NCBI RefSeq assembly: GCF_014836335.1
Contig: NZ_JACSRA010000024.1
Coordinates: forward strand, 1 to 64,000
Direction of reading: 5' to 3'
Source of the DNA: Clostridium cibarium
GTDB lineage: Bacteria > Bacillota > Clostridia > Clostridiales > Clostridiaceae
Length of the DNA: 64,000 nucleotides
Part shown: positions 9,234-18,240 of the stretch, one piece after another
Position numbering within the stretch: the first letter of the stretch is position 1
Layout: each line of letters begins with the position of its first letter
Program-made: the position numbers and the translations under genes
Notes under the pieces: generated by a model
What the model was told of the DNA's origin: nothing
What the model saw: only the letters and a program-made list of their open reading frames with translations
Database searches by the model: none

Positions 9234-9542
9234 ATGAATAAACTTGCTTTAGAAAGAATATATGCAGAAAGGGGCTTAGAAGATTATAAGCTTAGAACCC
9301 TTGATGATCTATTTTATATTTACGGAGTTAAGGTTAATCAAATTGAGGGATATTTTAAATTAAAAGAGGAAGAAAAGAGTTTTTTTAATAGATTTATTAT
9401 TAATTATTTTAATAGTTATGGTTTAGAAGGGAGGAATATATCTATTATAAAGGTAGCTAAGCTTAGAAAAACTTTAAGGGTTGAATTTATTGATAATGGG
9501 AAATGGAGAGTTGGAGACTTAGAGTTTGGAATTAGAAATTAA
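9234..9542 (+). CDS. Phage-type hypothetical protein, 102 aa
   Basis: A small basic soluble protein, 19 bp after the DnaC-like gene and in the same direction, with AAGGAAAA before the ATG. No known motif was recognised. Its position suggests an accessory replication or phage regulatory role. A strong terminator follows, closing the cassette. Confidence 0.65.
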   Translation: MNKLALERIYAERGLEDYKLRTLDDLFYIYGVKVNQIEGYFKLKEEEKSFFNRFIINYFNSYGLEGRNISIIKVAKLRKTLRVEFIDNGKWRVGDLEFGIRN

Positions 9543-9569
9543 GCATATTGAATAGTTAACTTAAACCAA

Positions 9570-9600
9570 AAGGATGTCCATATACAAAATGGACATCCTT
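9570..9600 (+). terminator. Terminator closing the replication cassette
   Basis: A 12-bp perfect stem, AAGGATGTCCAT (9570-9581) with ATGGACATCCTT (9589-9600), is followed by GGTTT. The 214 bp after it up to the DUF421 gene shows no gene. Confidence 0.85.
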
Positions 9601-9814
9601 GGTTTATTTAAAGTGGTAAATAAGTAAAAAACAAAGCTTATTAGATAATATGTGTATTGTTTTCTATTTATGCTTAAATGGGAAAAATATTATTATATAA
9701 ATGGATGTAAGGAATATATCCTATAAACCACTTTAGATAGAAAAGATGCATTAAAATATTTGAAAGTTAAATAATATAAATGGAAATGGGTATACTCGTT
9801 AAGGAGGTAAAGGT

Positions 9815-10417
9815 ATGGAATTAAACTGGATATGGCAAGTAATCTTAGTATTTATAGTAGGAACATTTATTTTAAGAGTAGGGGGAAGAAAATCAATTTC
9901 CCAAATGACAATATCACAAACTATTGTGATGATAGGTTTAGGGTCTCTGTTAATTCAACCTGTATCAGGAAAGGGCCTCTTAATTACTTTCTTGGTAGCA
10001 CTTGTATTAACGGGACTGATGATAATCTCTGAATACTTACAAATCAAAGTGGATTTTTTTGAGACGCTATTTACTGGTAAAGCGGTAGTTGTTATTGAAA
10101 ATGGCAAGCCAAATATAAAAAAATTAAAAAAGATTAGGATGTCAATAGATAGACTGGAAACCCGTTTGAGGCAGGTTGGTATTTCTTCTATAGAAGATGT
10201 GAAGTATGCAACAATTGAAGTAAGTGGACAGCTAGGATATGAATTAAAAGATAATAAAAAACCAATAACACAGGAGAATCTTATAAAGCTTGTAGATGAA
10301 ATAAATCAATTAAAAGGGATAATTGGTAAAGAAATAGAATATCAAAATAAAGATAGAAATAATATTTTTGAAGAAATAGAAAGTAAAAAATTTGAAGGAA
10401 GCAAAGGTGAGCCTTAG
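9815..10417 (+). CDS. DUF421 (YetF-family) membrane protein, 200 aa
   Basis: Three membrane segments (residues ~7-27, 37-55, 57-76) precede a conserved cytoplasmic domain. The motif VGGRKSISQMTISQTIVMIG is typical of DUF421, as is the KAVVVIENGKPN turn and the IRMSIDRLETRLRQ helix. Family members form oligomeric membrane complexes, and some work with spore germinant receptors, but the function is not settled. AAGGAGG lies 8 nt upstream of the ATG. Confidence 0.88.
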   Translation: MELNWIWQVILVFIVGTFILRVGGRKSISQMTISQTIVMIGLGSLLIQPVSGKGLLITFLVALVLTGLMIISEYLQIKVDFFETLFTGKAVVVIENGKPNIKKLKKIRMSIDRLETRLRQVGISSIEDVKYATIEVSGQLGYELKDNKKPITQENLIKLVDEINQLKGIIGKEIEYQNKDRNNIFEEIESKKFEGSKGEP

Positions 10418-10506
10418 AAAATATTTGTGGTAACAAATATTCTTGCTAAATCATAAAATATAATTAGTTGTTTAGCAGTTTATTATATCTTATTAGGAGG
10501 CATTTA

Positions 10507-11409
10507 ATGAGCACATGGGAAAGTAGACTTTCATCTCCGAATATTCCTTTTGCAAAATATTCTTTTGTAAATAATACTAGACACTTTTATTTAGTAGCAG
10601 AGCCAATAAAACATAATATACTTGAAAATATTGTTATAGATGCTATTGGTTATAATGGGTCGACACCTGGTCCAGTAATAGTGCTTAAACAAGGTGAATG
10701 CATAAATTTGACGGTAGAAAATAGATTGAATAAACCTACAGCTTTACATGTACATGGACTTTCAAAACCAAATTCTCAAGATGGTGCACCTGATATAGAA
10801 CCGAGTACACCTAAAATTATGCCTGGAGAATGTTATACCTACAGGTTTTTAGCATGACAGGTAGGTACCTTCTTCTATCATTCTACAATGGAAATGCAAG
10901 TAGCGCAGGGGCTTATAGGTGCGTTTGTTGTATTACCTGAAGAAAATAATAGAATGAATATGGAGATCCCTTATAGGGATTATATATTACTTCTTCAGCA
11001 ATGGGAAATACAACAACCTAAACTTGGTAAGGTTTACCCAGGAGTGTATAAGCCTGAAATGTTTGACAGGAACCCAAACTTTTTTACTATAAATGGAAAG
11101 GCATTTCCAGATACTGCACCACTTAATACTGCATGCGGTGAAAAAATAAGAATAAGGTTTATTAATAAATCTAGTAGCTCTCATTCAATGCACATACATG
11201 GTCATGATTTTGCTATAGTAGCTGTTGATGGATTCCCAAGAAAAGAATTTGATGACACAATTAATGTTGCTTCTGGCAGAAGAATTGAGATTGAATTTAC
11301 TTCCAACAATTCGGGTATATGGCCAATCAATGGTACTAAGACTTTCCATCAAACTAATAATGGAGAATCGCCAGGTGGAATGATTACTAGACTTATATAT
11401 AATAAGTAA
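10507..11409 (+). pseudogene. Multicopper-oxidase gene with in-frame TGA
   Basis: One frame runs from the ATG at 10507 (AGGAGG upstream) to 11409, broken only by a TGA at 10855-10857. Both sides are cupredoxin: TALHVHGLSKPNSQDGAP before, then QVGTFFYHST and HSMHIHGHDFAIVAVDG after. In relatives a Trp sits at the TGA position, so a single TGG-to-TGA change explains the break. Beyond that, the YHSH copper motif reads YHST, and the C-terminal HCH type-1/3 motif expected near GIWPINGTKTFHQ is missing. The protein would therefore lack key copper ligands even if read through. It lies near a copper-storage-like gene. Confidence 0.8.
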
Positions 11410-11451
11410 AGAGACAATGTTATTTATAAAACTTAGTATATGCTAAAAAGT

Positions 11452-11496
11452 ATAAAGACAATAAACATGATAGAATTTTATGTTTATTGTCTTTAT
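11452..11496. terminator. Strong hairpin terminator
   Basis: A 17-bp perfect stem, ATAAAGACAATAAACAT (11452-11468) with ATGTTTATTGTCTTTAT (11480-11496), lies between the oxidase pseudogene and the convergent GGDEF remnant. Confidence 0.85.
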
Positions 11497-11550
11497 TTAT
11501 GAAAAGTACTTTTTAAAGTATATGAATTTTAAATAAATGTATATGTATAA

Positions 11551-12180
11551 TTATTTACTATATTTTTTAAATAAATCGTCAATAGCCTCTCTAAGAAGAA
11601 ATGCTTCAGTTCTATCATTTGCTTTGGAGAGTCTAGAAATTCTATCTAGTTGAGTTTTAGTGAAATAGTTAGATTTTAAAACCATACTTTCCGATTTAGA
11701 AAGACAAATTCTATTTTTACCTAATTATTTTGCTCGAAACAAAGCACTATCGGCTACTCTAAAAAGCTCTACTACATTCTTAGCGGCTAGGATAACTAGC
11801 TACTTTGAAGCTTAGTGTAAAATAAATATTTTCATTTTTATTATCACAAAGGTTAAAAGTATTATCTGATAAATATCTTCTTATTTCTTCTAATTCCATA
11901 AAGCTTCTTTCTGCACTTTTTTTGACAAGCAATATATTGAATTCATCACCAGTTTTGCAAATAATATCAGTAGGAGATAGATTATTTTTAAAAATTGAAA
12001 TAAGTTTTTTTATTACTGCATCACCAATAGAATCACCATATAAATTATTTGAATTTTTAAAGTCATCAATGTCAGCTACAACAATGCTAAAGGGCCCTTC
12101 GTTTTTTAATGAGTATTTGAAGATATGAATATTTAGGTGAAAAATATCAATTAATTCTTTAAGATAGCAAACTTAACTAA
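11551..12180 (-). pseudogene. Degenerate GGDEF (diguanylate cyclase) gene with RHH-like tail
   Basis: Reading the minus strand gives recognisable GGDEF-domain pieces: FSIVVADIDDFKNSNNLYGD, GDAVIKKL, a degraded signature CKTGDEFNILL, FRVADSALFRAK then a stop, then GKNRICLS. After the domain, a 45-residue tail SMVLKSNYFTKTQLDRIS...TEAFLLREAIDDLFKKYSK resembles a ribbon-helix-helix segment. At least one frameshift (near 11790), an in-frame TAA and an apparently missing N-terminus show that it is decayed. It would have made cyclic di-GMP if intact, but the loss of the full GGDEF motif argues against activity. The roughly 160 bp between this and the next gene shows nothing else. Confidence 0.75.
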
Positions 12181-12340
12181 TAATTATTATAATGGATTAT
12201 CTTTACTAACTATATTAAGTTTAATGGTTCAATTAACGTATTGATTGATCTATTAGCTGAATAGATAAATTTAACTTAGGGATAACAAGTATGTAAGTAA
12301 TTTAATCTAAAGGAGTGTGTTTCAAATAGGAGTAGCAACT

Positions 12341-12628
12341 ATGTTAACAAACAAATATCAAAAGTGTATTGATGAATGTAATAGGTGTTTACAAGCATGT
12401 TATGAATGTTTTGAGGCGTGTATCAATGAACCTGATTTAAATGCAAGAAGAAGTTGCGTGAAAATCCTTGTTGAATGTGCAAAAATGTGTGAAATGTCAA
12501 CAGGAATTATGTCTATGAATGGTCAATTTGCAAAAGAACATTGTAGTATGTTTGCAACAATATGTGATGCATGTGCAAAAGATTGTTCTATGTTCAAGGA
12601 TGAACATTGTCAGAAGTGTGCTGATTAA
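12341..12628 (+). CDS. Cys-rich four-helix protein, DUF326/copper storage-like, 95 aa
   Basis: Some 15 cysteines are spaced along amphipathic helices as CxxxCxxC-type repeats (KCIDECNRCLQACYECFEAC, then CVKILVECAKMC, HCSMFATICDACAKDC). This is the pattern of Csp copper-storage proteins and DUF326, which line the inside of a four-helix bundle with thiols that bind Cu(I). There is no signal peptide, so the cytosolic type is implied. A GTG at 12317 is in frame but lies within a purine tract. AGGAG at 12328-12332 fits the ATG at 12341. It sits near the multicopper-oxidase remnant, which suggests a former copper-handling locus. Confidence 0.85.
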   Translation: MLTNKYQKCIDECNRCLQACYECFEACINEPDLNARRSCVKILVECAKMCEMSTGIMSMNGQFAKEHCSMFATICDACAKDCSMFKDEHCQKCAD

Positions 12629-12660
12629 TGTAGAAAAATGGCTGGTATGTAATAAATTGA

Positions 12661-12704
12661 AATAATTAGATAAGTAATTTAAACATGTTACTTATCTAAT
12701 TATT
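12661..12704. terminator. Bidirectional terminator
   Basis: A 17-bp perfect stem, AATAATTAGATAAGTAA (12661-12677) with TTACTTATCTAATTATT (12688-12704), lies between convergent genes. Confidence 0.88.
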
Positions 12705-12710
12705 ATATTT

Positions 12711-13391
12711 TTAATAGAAGTGGGTAGATTTTCTGTTTATATCTTGACTTTCAACTATTTCTAAAGCTTCTAAAGGTCTTTTGCCTAAACCAATAAGTAT
12801 TCCTGATAATATATATTTTCTTAATAAAGCTTCAGGAGTAATATTACCACTAATTTCTGCTAAACCTCGACTAACTAGTGGTTTAATGTAACTTATCCAA
12901 CTATTTAGATTTAAATTAAATGTATTTGGTGAAGTATAATTATTATTAAATTTACTATTTAATGTAACTAAATAATTTAGCTTTGAGACATTATTTGTTT
13001 TATCTACTATTATTTGAGATATAATATCTCTATAAGAACCAAAGGGAAATTTGTCTTTAATAAACTTGTAATATTCCACTTCTTTCACTTCTCTAGGAAA
13101 TGCTGCTTTAATACCATCAAGATATGATTGTGGCATTAGTAGTTTTTCTGTAGCCTGAAATGAAATGTCGACTCCTGAAAGTTCTCTATATAATTTTCTA
13201 AGAATCTGAGCATGTAATTGTTTGTTATATTTAATTGAATTTATTATTTCTTTTTCTTCACGAGTAGGTGCTATTTCAATAAGATAATCATAATATACTA
13301 TATCTTCTCTTTCATTAAGAAATGATTCATTTAGACTAGTAAGGATATTTGTGAAATCTATATTGGAAACTGTATTTTCAAATTGTTCCAT
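12711..13391 (-). CDS. Ferritin-like helical protein, 226 aa
   Basis: The first ~75 residues look like a rubrerythrin-type helix pair, with acidic residues and a terminal His (EREDIVYYDYLIEIAP, EEKEIINSIKYNKQLHAQIL). The rest is helical and ends in a segment rich in small hydrophobics (LRKYILSGILIGLGKRPLEALE). Related clostridial proteins are often annotated as ferritin-like with no proven role. AGGAG precedes the ATG on the minus strand. The 166-bp gap upstream, to the DUF2812 gene, shows no gene. Confidence 0.65.
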   Translation of the reverse strand: MEQFENTVSNIDFTNILTSLNESFLNEREDIVYYDYLIEIAPTREEKEIINSIKYNKQLHAQILRKLYRELSGVDISFQATEKLLMPQSYLDGIKAAFPREVKEVEYYKFIKDKFPFGSYRDIISQIIVDKTNNVSKLNYLVTLNSKFNNNYTSPNTFNLNLNSWISYIKPLVSRGLAEISGNITPEALLRKYILSGILIGLGKRPLEALEIVESQDINRKSTHFY

Positions 13392-13557
13392 AAATAATAT
13401 TAGTACTCCTAATAGTGATTACTTATTTCCATTTTATTGCTATCAATTCATTTTTGTTCCTTTAAAATATAAAAAAACATTCAGTAAGTATTCTTTCTCA
13501 TAATTTATAGCTTCATTATTAAATTGTCTATCTTAATGTGAGGGGGCACAAAGCATA

Positions 13558-14184
13558 TTATTTATATAGATTTTCATTATTTGAATATTTTTTAATAAGT
13601 TTTATATATTTGTAAGAATTTATTGTAAAAAAACCCACTAGCGGTAAAAAAATAATACAAGCTATGATTAAATTTATATTAGTATAATCTTTGAAAACAA
13701 AACTTACAATAAGCAGTAAAATTAAAAATGTATTAAAGAAAAGAAATACATTTCTTATATATTTAAAATATTTAATAGTTTCTTTTAGGTTACTATGGAT
13801 TTTAAATGGGATATCATCATTCTTCTTTTCCAAGATTAACAGTTCACGATTTATCATGCCTGGATTGGTAGCAATTGTTGCCTTAGTGTTTGTATATGGT
13901 CGTACTCTTATTTCTCCAATTGAAAACTTCCCGAGGTTTATATTCTTTTCAAAAGAATTTATATTTAAGCTAGTTAGAAAAGAACGATATTCTTGCAATT
14001 CTTTATAGGTCTTATTTATAACAAGTTCAATTTTATATTGATATTCATTTGGCTGACATTTTTCAAAATAATAACACAATTGACCAGTCTTAATCAATCT
14101 ATATCCTTTGGATGCCATCTCGTTAAGCCAATTTTCTTGCCCGTCTAAAAAATTAATGAAATACTTATATGCTTTTTTATACAT
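13558..14184 (-). CDS. DUF2812 membrane protein, 208 aa
   Basis: The start, YKKAYKYFINFLDGQENWLNEMASKGYRL, is the hallmark of DUF2812, which also contains the FEKCQPNEYQYKIEL strand. Two C-terminal transmembrane helices follow (residues ~145-165 and ~170-190). DUF2812 proteins are usually paired with a PadR-type repressor, and none is visible next to this copy. AAAGGAGG precedes the ATG. Function unknown, probably membrane stress or envelope related. Confidence 0.85.
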   Translation of the reverse strand: MYKKAYKYFINFLDGQENWLNEMASKGYRLIKTGQLCYYFEKCQPNEYQYKIELVINKTYKELQEYRSFLTSLNINSFEKNINLGKFSIGEIRVRPYTNTKATIATNPGMINRELLILEKKNDDIPFKIHSNLKETIKYFKYIRNVFLFFNTFLILLLIVSFVFKDYTNINLIIACIIFLPLVGFFTINSYKYIKLIKKYSNNENLYK

Positions 14185-14240
14185 TGAGAACCTCCTTTAA
14201 AGTTATCATTCATAAATATCATCCTTTCAAAAGTACTTAT

Positions 14241-14912
14241 TTATAGACCCAAAGACATTGGACAATTAATTCTGCACTTATTGCAATTTACAACCCATAA
14301 GCCTCTATCATTACTTCCATAAGCACATTTTCTACAATTCTTTTGAGTTACATGATTTTCATTTATAGCCTTACCTGGGCAGTTATCAATGCATATTCTA
14401 CAGCCTTTTAGACATATATCCCTAGCTGGAGGATCAGATGGTAAATCTAAGTTAGTTAAAACAGCACCAAGGGTAAGCATATTTCCGTACTTACTATTTA
14501 ATAGCAATGTATTCTTACCAAGAGTTCCTATTCCAGCTAACACAGCAGCATGTTTCATAGAAAGTGTTCCTTTACCTTCCAAGTTTTCTTCATCCCAATA
14601 ATCATATGGATTATCGCATGGAATTGGTACAGCAATAGCATTAGGTATTTTTTCTAGTTCATTAGAACCTAAGTATGCAATTCTATCTATTTCGGTAAGA
14701 GCTACATTATTAAATTGTCTATAAACTATTCTTGGATTTACATTTGCTAAACCTTTTGGTATTTTCTTTGCAAAAACAATAACTGATTTACAATCAGAAA
14801 ATATATCTTTAGGGTGGAACCCTTCTGGTGAATTAACAAATAAGTCAACGCTCGCAACACCACAAAGATCTGCACCGAGATTTATAAAAATTTCTTTGAT
14901 TTTATCTTTCAT
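14241..14912 (-). CDS. QueG-like double [4Fe-4S] reductase, 223 aa
   Basis: The N-terminal half resembles the epoxyqueuosine-reductase fold (GADLCGVASVDLF, then HAAVLAGIGTLGKNTLLLN). The C-terminal part has two cysteine sets, CLKGCRICIDNCPGKA and NCNKCRINCP plus CRKC, enough for two [4Fe-4S] clusters. It is shorter than true QueG (about 300 residues or more) and lacks a HEAT-repeat tail. It is therefore better called a QueG-like iron-sulfur oxidoreductase of unknown substrate, common in clostridia. A TTG two codons upstream is possible, but GGGAG spacing favours the ATG at 14912. Confidence 0.82.
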   Translation of the reverse strand: MKDKIKEIFINLGADLCGVASVDLFVNSPEGFHPKDIFSDCKSVIVFAKKIPKGLANVNPRIVYRQFNNVALTEIDRIAYLGSNELEKIPNAIAVPIPCDNPYDYWDEENLEGKGTLSMKHAAVLAGIGTLGKNTLLLNSKYGNMLTLGAVLTNLDLPSDPPARDICLKGCRICIDNCPGKAINENHVTQKNCRKCAYGSNDRGLWVVNCNKCRINCPMSLGL

Positions 14913-14986
14913 AGCCAAAACTCCCTATATAATATAAATATTTACAATATATAGTATATTGTACCATAGATATAATCTTTAAAAAG

Positions 14987-15226
14987 TTAATCTTTCTTAA
15001 TAAAACAAGTTTTTAGGCTTTTAAGTATCCAAACCAAAGCAGAAATAAGTACTATTGCAACTGGAACTATAAATAAAACTTCTAAAATTAGATCAAAAGG
15101 AAAAGCTATTGTTTCTGAGACAAATGAAAAGAACTGATTTTTAACATAAATAAATTCATCGGTTGAGCCAAGGACTAAAGTTAGTAACACAAGTAGGGAA
15201 ATTAATTTTTTTATATCTATAGACAT
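14987..15226 (-). CDS. Small two-TM membrane protein, 79 aa
   Basis: A short protein with a hydrophobic N-terminal helix and a second long helix (LILEVLFIVPVAIVLISALVW cut near residues 45-65), ending in a basic tail. AGGAG lies before the ATG. No family was recognised. It lies upstream of the iron-sulfur protein on the same strand, 74 bp away. Confidence 0.55.
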   Translation of the reverse strand: MSIDIKKLISLLVLLTLVLGSTDEFIYVKNQFFSFVSETIAFPFDLILEVLFIVPVAIVLISALVWILKSLKTCFIKKD

Positions 15227-15377
15227 AATTTTTTACTCCTATTCTTAGTCTTTTGTGAAACTTTGCTTGTATTATAAAATATGAACATTTTGCTTTAAAT
15301 ACTTAATGTTTTAATTAACTAATTTACAAATCGATGAAAAGTGTTGTTTAAATAACACTTTTAAAGCAAATTGCATA

Positions 15378-15406
15378 TTGTCTAGCATCATAAAAGATAA
15401 TATAAT
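15378..15406 (+). promoter_or_regulatory. Probable promoter for the carboxylesterase-tetR operon
   Basis: TTGTCT (15378-15383), a 17-nt spacer and a perfect TATAAT (15401-15406) lie 68 bp before the esterase ATG. Confidence 0.55.
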
Positions 15407-15473
15407 CAATACAAATTAGCTAAATTGAATGAGTGATAGTTATTAATATAGTGGGGGATGGAGGAGAATATAG

Positions 15474-16973
15474 ATGAGTATTAAGGTTAATACAAAGTAT
15501 GGAGTAGTAAAGGGAATGGTAAAAAAACAGGTAAGTTGTTTTTTAGGAATACCATATGCTAAGGCTCCTATTGGAGAACTTCGTTTCAAATCTCCACAGC
15601 CTCCAGAGAGTTGGAGTGGGGTAAGAGATGCTACAAAATTTGAGAAGAATTCTATCCAAGTATCTAAAGAAAAGAATTTCAACAATTTAAGTGAGGATTG
15701 TTTATATTTAAATATCTGGGTTCCTGATACAGATAATAATAATCCTTTACCTGTAATGATGTGGATTCATGGAGGTAGTTATGCAAAAGGCGGAGGCGGT
15801 AGACAAGATTCATTAGGTGCAGAAAGTATTTATGATGGAGAAATACTGGCGCGTGATACTGGCTGTATTATAGTATCAATTAGTTATCGGTTGAATGTTT
15901 TTGGGTTTCTTAACCTTTCAAATTTTGACTCTTATTTTGAAGATAATCTTGGCTTAAAAGATCAATTAGCAGCATTAAAATGGATTCATAGTACAATTAG
16001 TGATTTTGGAGGAGATCCTGAAAATGTTACAATATTTGGGCAATCAGCAGGAGGTGCTAGTGTACTAGCATTATTAGTAATACCTGAAGCATCACCATAT
16101 TTTCATAAAGCAATTGTACAAAGTAGCTGCATAGAATCTTTCTATACACCTGAGGAAGGAGAAGAAATAGCTTCTGAGTTTCTAAAATTAGCAGGTATTG
16201 ATAAAAATCATATAAAAGACTTATTAAATCTTGAATATTCAGAATTAATGGATGCAGCTATAAAATTAGATGATTATGTACATACTAATTATTTTGGTCG
16301 TTGCACTTTCTGCCCAGTGGTTGATTTAGACTTTCTACCAGTTCTTCCTTCAAAGGCAGAGTTCAAAAATATAGGAAAGCCACTCTTAGTTGGAACTAAT
16401 CATGATGAAGCAAATTTATTTTCACGATTTTTTAAAGAATCAGCCTTAAAAAAGCCAACTATAACAGATGGATTATTACATAAGGTAGATGAAGTGAGAC
16501 GTGAAGAGCTATTTAAGAAATATAAAAAGTATCCATCTATAAAAGCATTTGCTGAAATTACAACAGATGTCATGTACACAATACCTGAAATACGCCTTGT
16601 TGAAAAATACTGTAAGCATAATGATGTATATGTTTATCGTATGGATTATTATTCTCTTATATTAAGATTCCTTGGACTTAAGGCTTGCCATGCCGTTGAA
16701 GTGCCAATGCTTTTTGGAAATTTAGCTGCATTTAAAGTGCCAGTATATTTTGGTAGTTCTAAAAATGCAGCCGCTTTAGGGTTACGTATGCGCAGGTATT
16801 GGGGGGAGTTTGCTCATACTGGTGTCCCTACTTTAAATGGTATGAAGAAATGGGATAAATATGATTTGAATACTAGAATGACAATGATTTTTAACAAAAA
16901 TGATTCTTTAATATCTGATCCTGATAAAATAAAAAGGGAAATGTATAAAGATATTAATACCTTGTTAATTTAG
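15474..16973 (+). CDS. Type-B carboxylesterase, 499 aa
   Basis: An alpha/beta-hydrolase of the carboxylesterase/cholinesterase family. The N-terminal TKYGVVKGMVKKQVSCFLGIPYAKAPIG, the EDCLYLNIW block, the oxyanion loop WIHGGSYAKGGG, and the nucleophile elbow FGQSAGGAS (Ser near residue 191) are all present. The remaining triad is likely Glu in GTNHDEANLF and His in KACHAVEVP. There is no signal peptide, so it hydrolyses carboxylic esters in the cytoplasm. It is followed after 10 bp by a TetR-family regulator, a common autoregulated detoxification pair. Confidence 0.93.
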   Translation: MSIKVNTKYGVVKGMVKKQVSCFLGIPYAKAPIGELRFKSPQPPESWSGVRDATKFEKNSIQVSKEKNFNNLSEDCLYLNIWVPDTDNNNPLPVMMWIHGGSYAKGGGGRQDSLGAESIYDGEILARDTGCIIVSISYRLNVFGFLNLSNFDSYFEDNLGLKDQLAALKWIHSTISDFGGDPENVTIFGQSAGGASVLALLVIPEASPYFHKAIVQSSCIESFYTPEEGEEIASEFLKLAGIDKNHIKDLLNLEYSELMDAAIKLDDYVHTNYFGRCTFCPVVDLDFLPVLPSKAEFKNIGKPLLVGTNHDEANLFSRFFKESALKKPTITDGLLHKVDEVRREELFKKYKKYPSIKAFAEITTDVMYTIPEIRLVEKYCKHNDVYVYRMDYYSLILRFLGLKACHAVEVPMLFGNLAAFKVPVYFGSSKNAAALGLRMRRYWGEFAHTGVPTLNGMKKWDKYDLNTRMTMIFNKNDSLISDPDKIKREMYKDINTLLI

Positions 16974-16983
16974 GAGTAATTAT

Positions 16984-17544
16984 ATGATGAAAGATAGAAG
17001 ATATAGACGTACCCAAAACCAACTGAAAAAGGCAATAATAGAGCTGTTAAAAGTTAAAAATATAAATCAAATTTCTGTTCGTGAGCTATCTGAAATGGCA
17101 GATATCAACAGAGCAACTTTTTATCTACATTATAAAACTCCATATGATTTATTAATGCATTTAGAGGATGAACTTTTCAATATACTTTTTTCTGCATATA
17201 CAAATCATGATATAAAGGATCAATATGATTTTTTGCTTTCAATTTACAAATGCATCAGTAACAATTATGAATTGTTAATAGTCCTTCTTAACCCTAATAC
17301 AGGAAGCACATTTTGGGACAGGTTAAGTAACTCAATTAAGGAGCAGTATAGCTATCTATGGTCACCTCATTTAAGATCATTATCGGATAATCAAATAAAG
17401 TATCTTGGTACCTTTATCATAGATGGATATATTTCTGTAATAAAAACCTGGTTATTAAATGGAATGGAAGAATCACCAGAAGAAATGGTTAAGTTATCTA
17501 AGAGTTTTGAATATAAAATACATGAAAAAGGATGTCCTAGATAA
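16984..17544 (+). CDS. TetR/AcrR-family regulator, 186 aa
   Basis: The N-terminal helix-turn-helix RRTQNQLKKAIIELLKVKN...ISVRELSEMADINRATFYLHYKTPYDLL is a typical TetR DNA-binding domain. The C-terminal ligand domain resembles the DhaS/TetR_C_8 group. AGGAG precedes ATGATG. It is co-transcribed with the esterase, which suggests that it senses an ester-like compound and controls this operon. Its last codon lies within the terminator hairpin. Confidence 0.9.
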   Translation: MMKDRRYRRTQNQLKKAIIELLKVKNINQISVRELSEMADINRATFYLHYKTPYDLLMHLEDELFNILFSAYTNHDIKDQYDFLLSIYKCISNNYELLIVLLNPNTGSTFWDRLSNSIKEQYSYLWSPHLRSLSDNQIKYLGTFIIDGYISVIKTWLLNGMEESPEEMVKLSKSFEYKIHEKGCPR

Positions 17545-17560
17545 ATAGGACATCCCTTTT
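17530..17560 (+). terminator. Terminator of the esterase operon
   Basis: GGATGTCCTA (17530-17539) pairs with TAGGACATCC (17546-17555) and is followed by CTTTT. The stop codon lies in the loop. Confidence 0.8.
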
Positions 17561-17562
17561 AA

Positions 17563-17781
17563 TTAAGCTACATCAAGTTTAGTAACTTGTCTCTGAGTTA
17601 AAGTAGCTCCAGATTTGCCAGTTAAGGCACCATTCTTAGTTAAGAAAATATTCTTAGCTATAATAGTATCCATTAAAGTACTTGCCTCAGCCTGAGTTAT
17701 TGTTCCCTTAACCCCTTCTATACTTAGAGAAGTTTTTTGGCCATTAGCACAAACAAATGTTAAAGATAAGATATATTCCAT
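17563..17781 (-). CDS. DUF2922 small protein, 72 aa
   Basis: A short protein with the DUF2922 pattern: YILSLTFVCANGQKTSLSI, then VKGTITQAEASTLMDTII and GALTGKSGATLTQRQVTKLDV. These small beta-rich proteins are widespread in spore-forming Firmicutes and have no established function. GAAAGGAGG lies before the ATG. It follows the DUF1659 gene after a 34-bp gap, so the two form an operon. Confidence 0.88.
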   Translation of the reverse strand: MEYILSLTFVCANGQKTSLSIEGVKGTITQAEASTLMDTIIAKNIFLTKNGALTGKSGATLTQRQVTKLDVA

Positions 17782-17815
17782 AGATTATCCTCCTTTCTTA
17801 TGATTTTAAGTTAGC

Positions 17816-18040
17816 TTAAGCACTAACTAAAGTTGAAGATTCTGAAACAAAGAAATCTCTAGTTTTAACATTTAACACATTTTTAATTGCAGTAGCTACA
17901 TCATAAACATTTTGAGAAGCTGCATCAGTTCTTACATTAGAAAAAGTCTTTTTCTTGTAAGTAGTGTTACCAGAAGAATCTTTGCCACTTTCTATCTCTA
18001 TTTGTAGAGAAGAAGAGCTAATAGTTTTAGTAACTGCCAT
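17816..18040 (-). CDS. DUF1659 small protein, 74 aa
   Basis: The sequence AVTKTISSSSLQIEIESGKD...TYKKKTFSNVRTDAASQNVYDVATAIKNVLN fits DUF1659, a partner of DUF2922 in many clostridia. The longer frame from 18091 is rejected because GAAAGGAGG precisely precedes the ATG at 18040. Function unknown. It is the first gene of a two-gene unit. Confidence 0.87.
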   Translation of the reverse strand: MAVTKTISSSSLQIEIESGKDSSGNTTYKKKTFSNVRTDAASQNVYDVATAIKNVLNVKTRDFFVSESSTLVSA

Positions 18041-18240
18041 TTTGTTTTCCTCCTTTCCTGCGTTTTCATATAAGATATATACAAAATTCACTAAAAAACC
18101 GAGTAAGCAACAAAATTTTCTTTTTTTATTAGATTCATATATTATGGATTCTGATGGTAAATATTGTGGTAGATTATTTCATGTGATAAAATGGAAAAAA
18201 ACAAATATGATAAAAAATGTAGAATAAGGAGAAATTTTAA

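Noticed and set aside
7397..9542. Complete prophage
   Set aside because: Only regulation and replication genes are present. No integrase, structural or lysis genes lie on either side within the window.
10855..10857. TGA in the multicopper oxidase as selenocysteine or programmed readthrough
   Set aside because: The family position holds Trp, not Cys. No SECIS-like hairpin is obvious after the TGA, and the gene also lacks copper ligands. Decay is simpler.
11922..12128. Plus-strand 68-aa open frame
   Set aside because: It is antisense to the GGDEF remnant, which has clear family motifs on the minus strand. The frame lacks a ribosome site.
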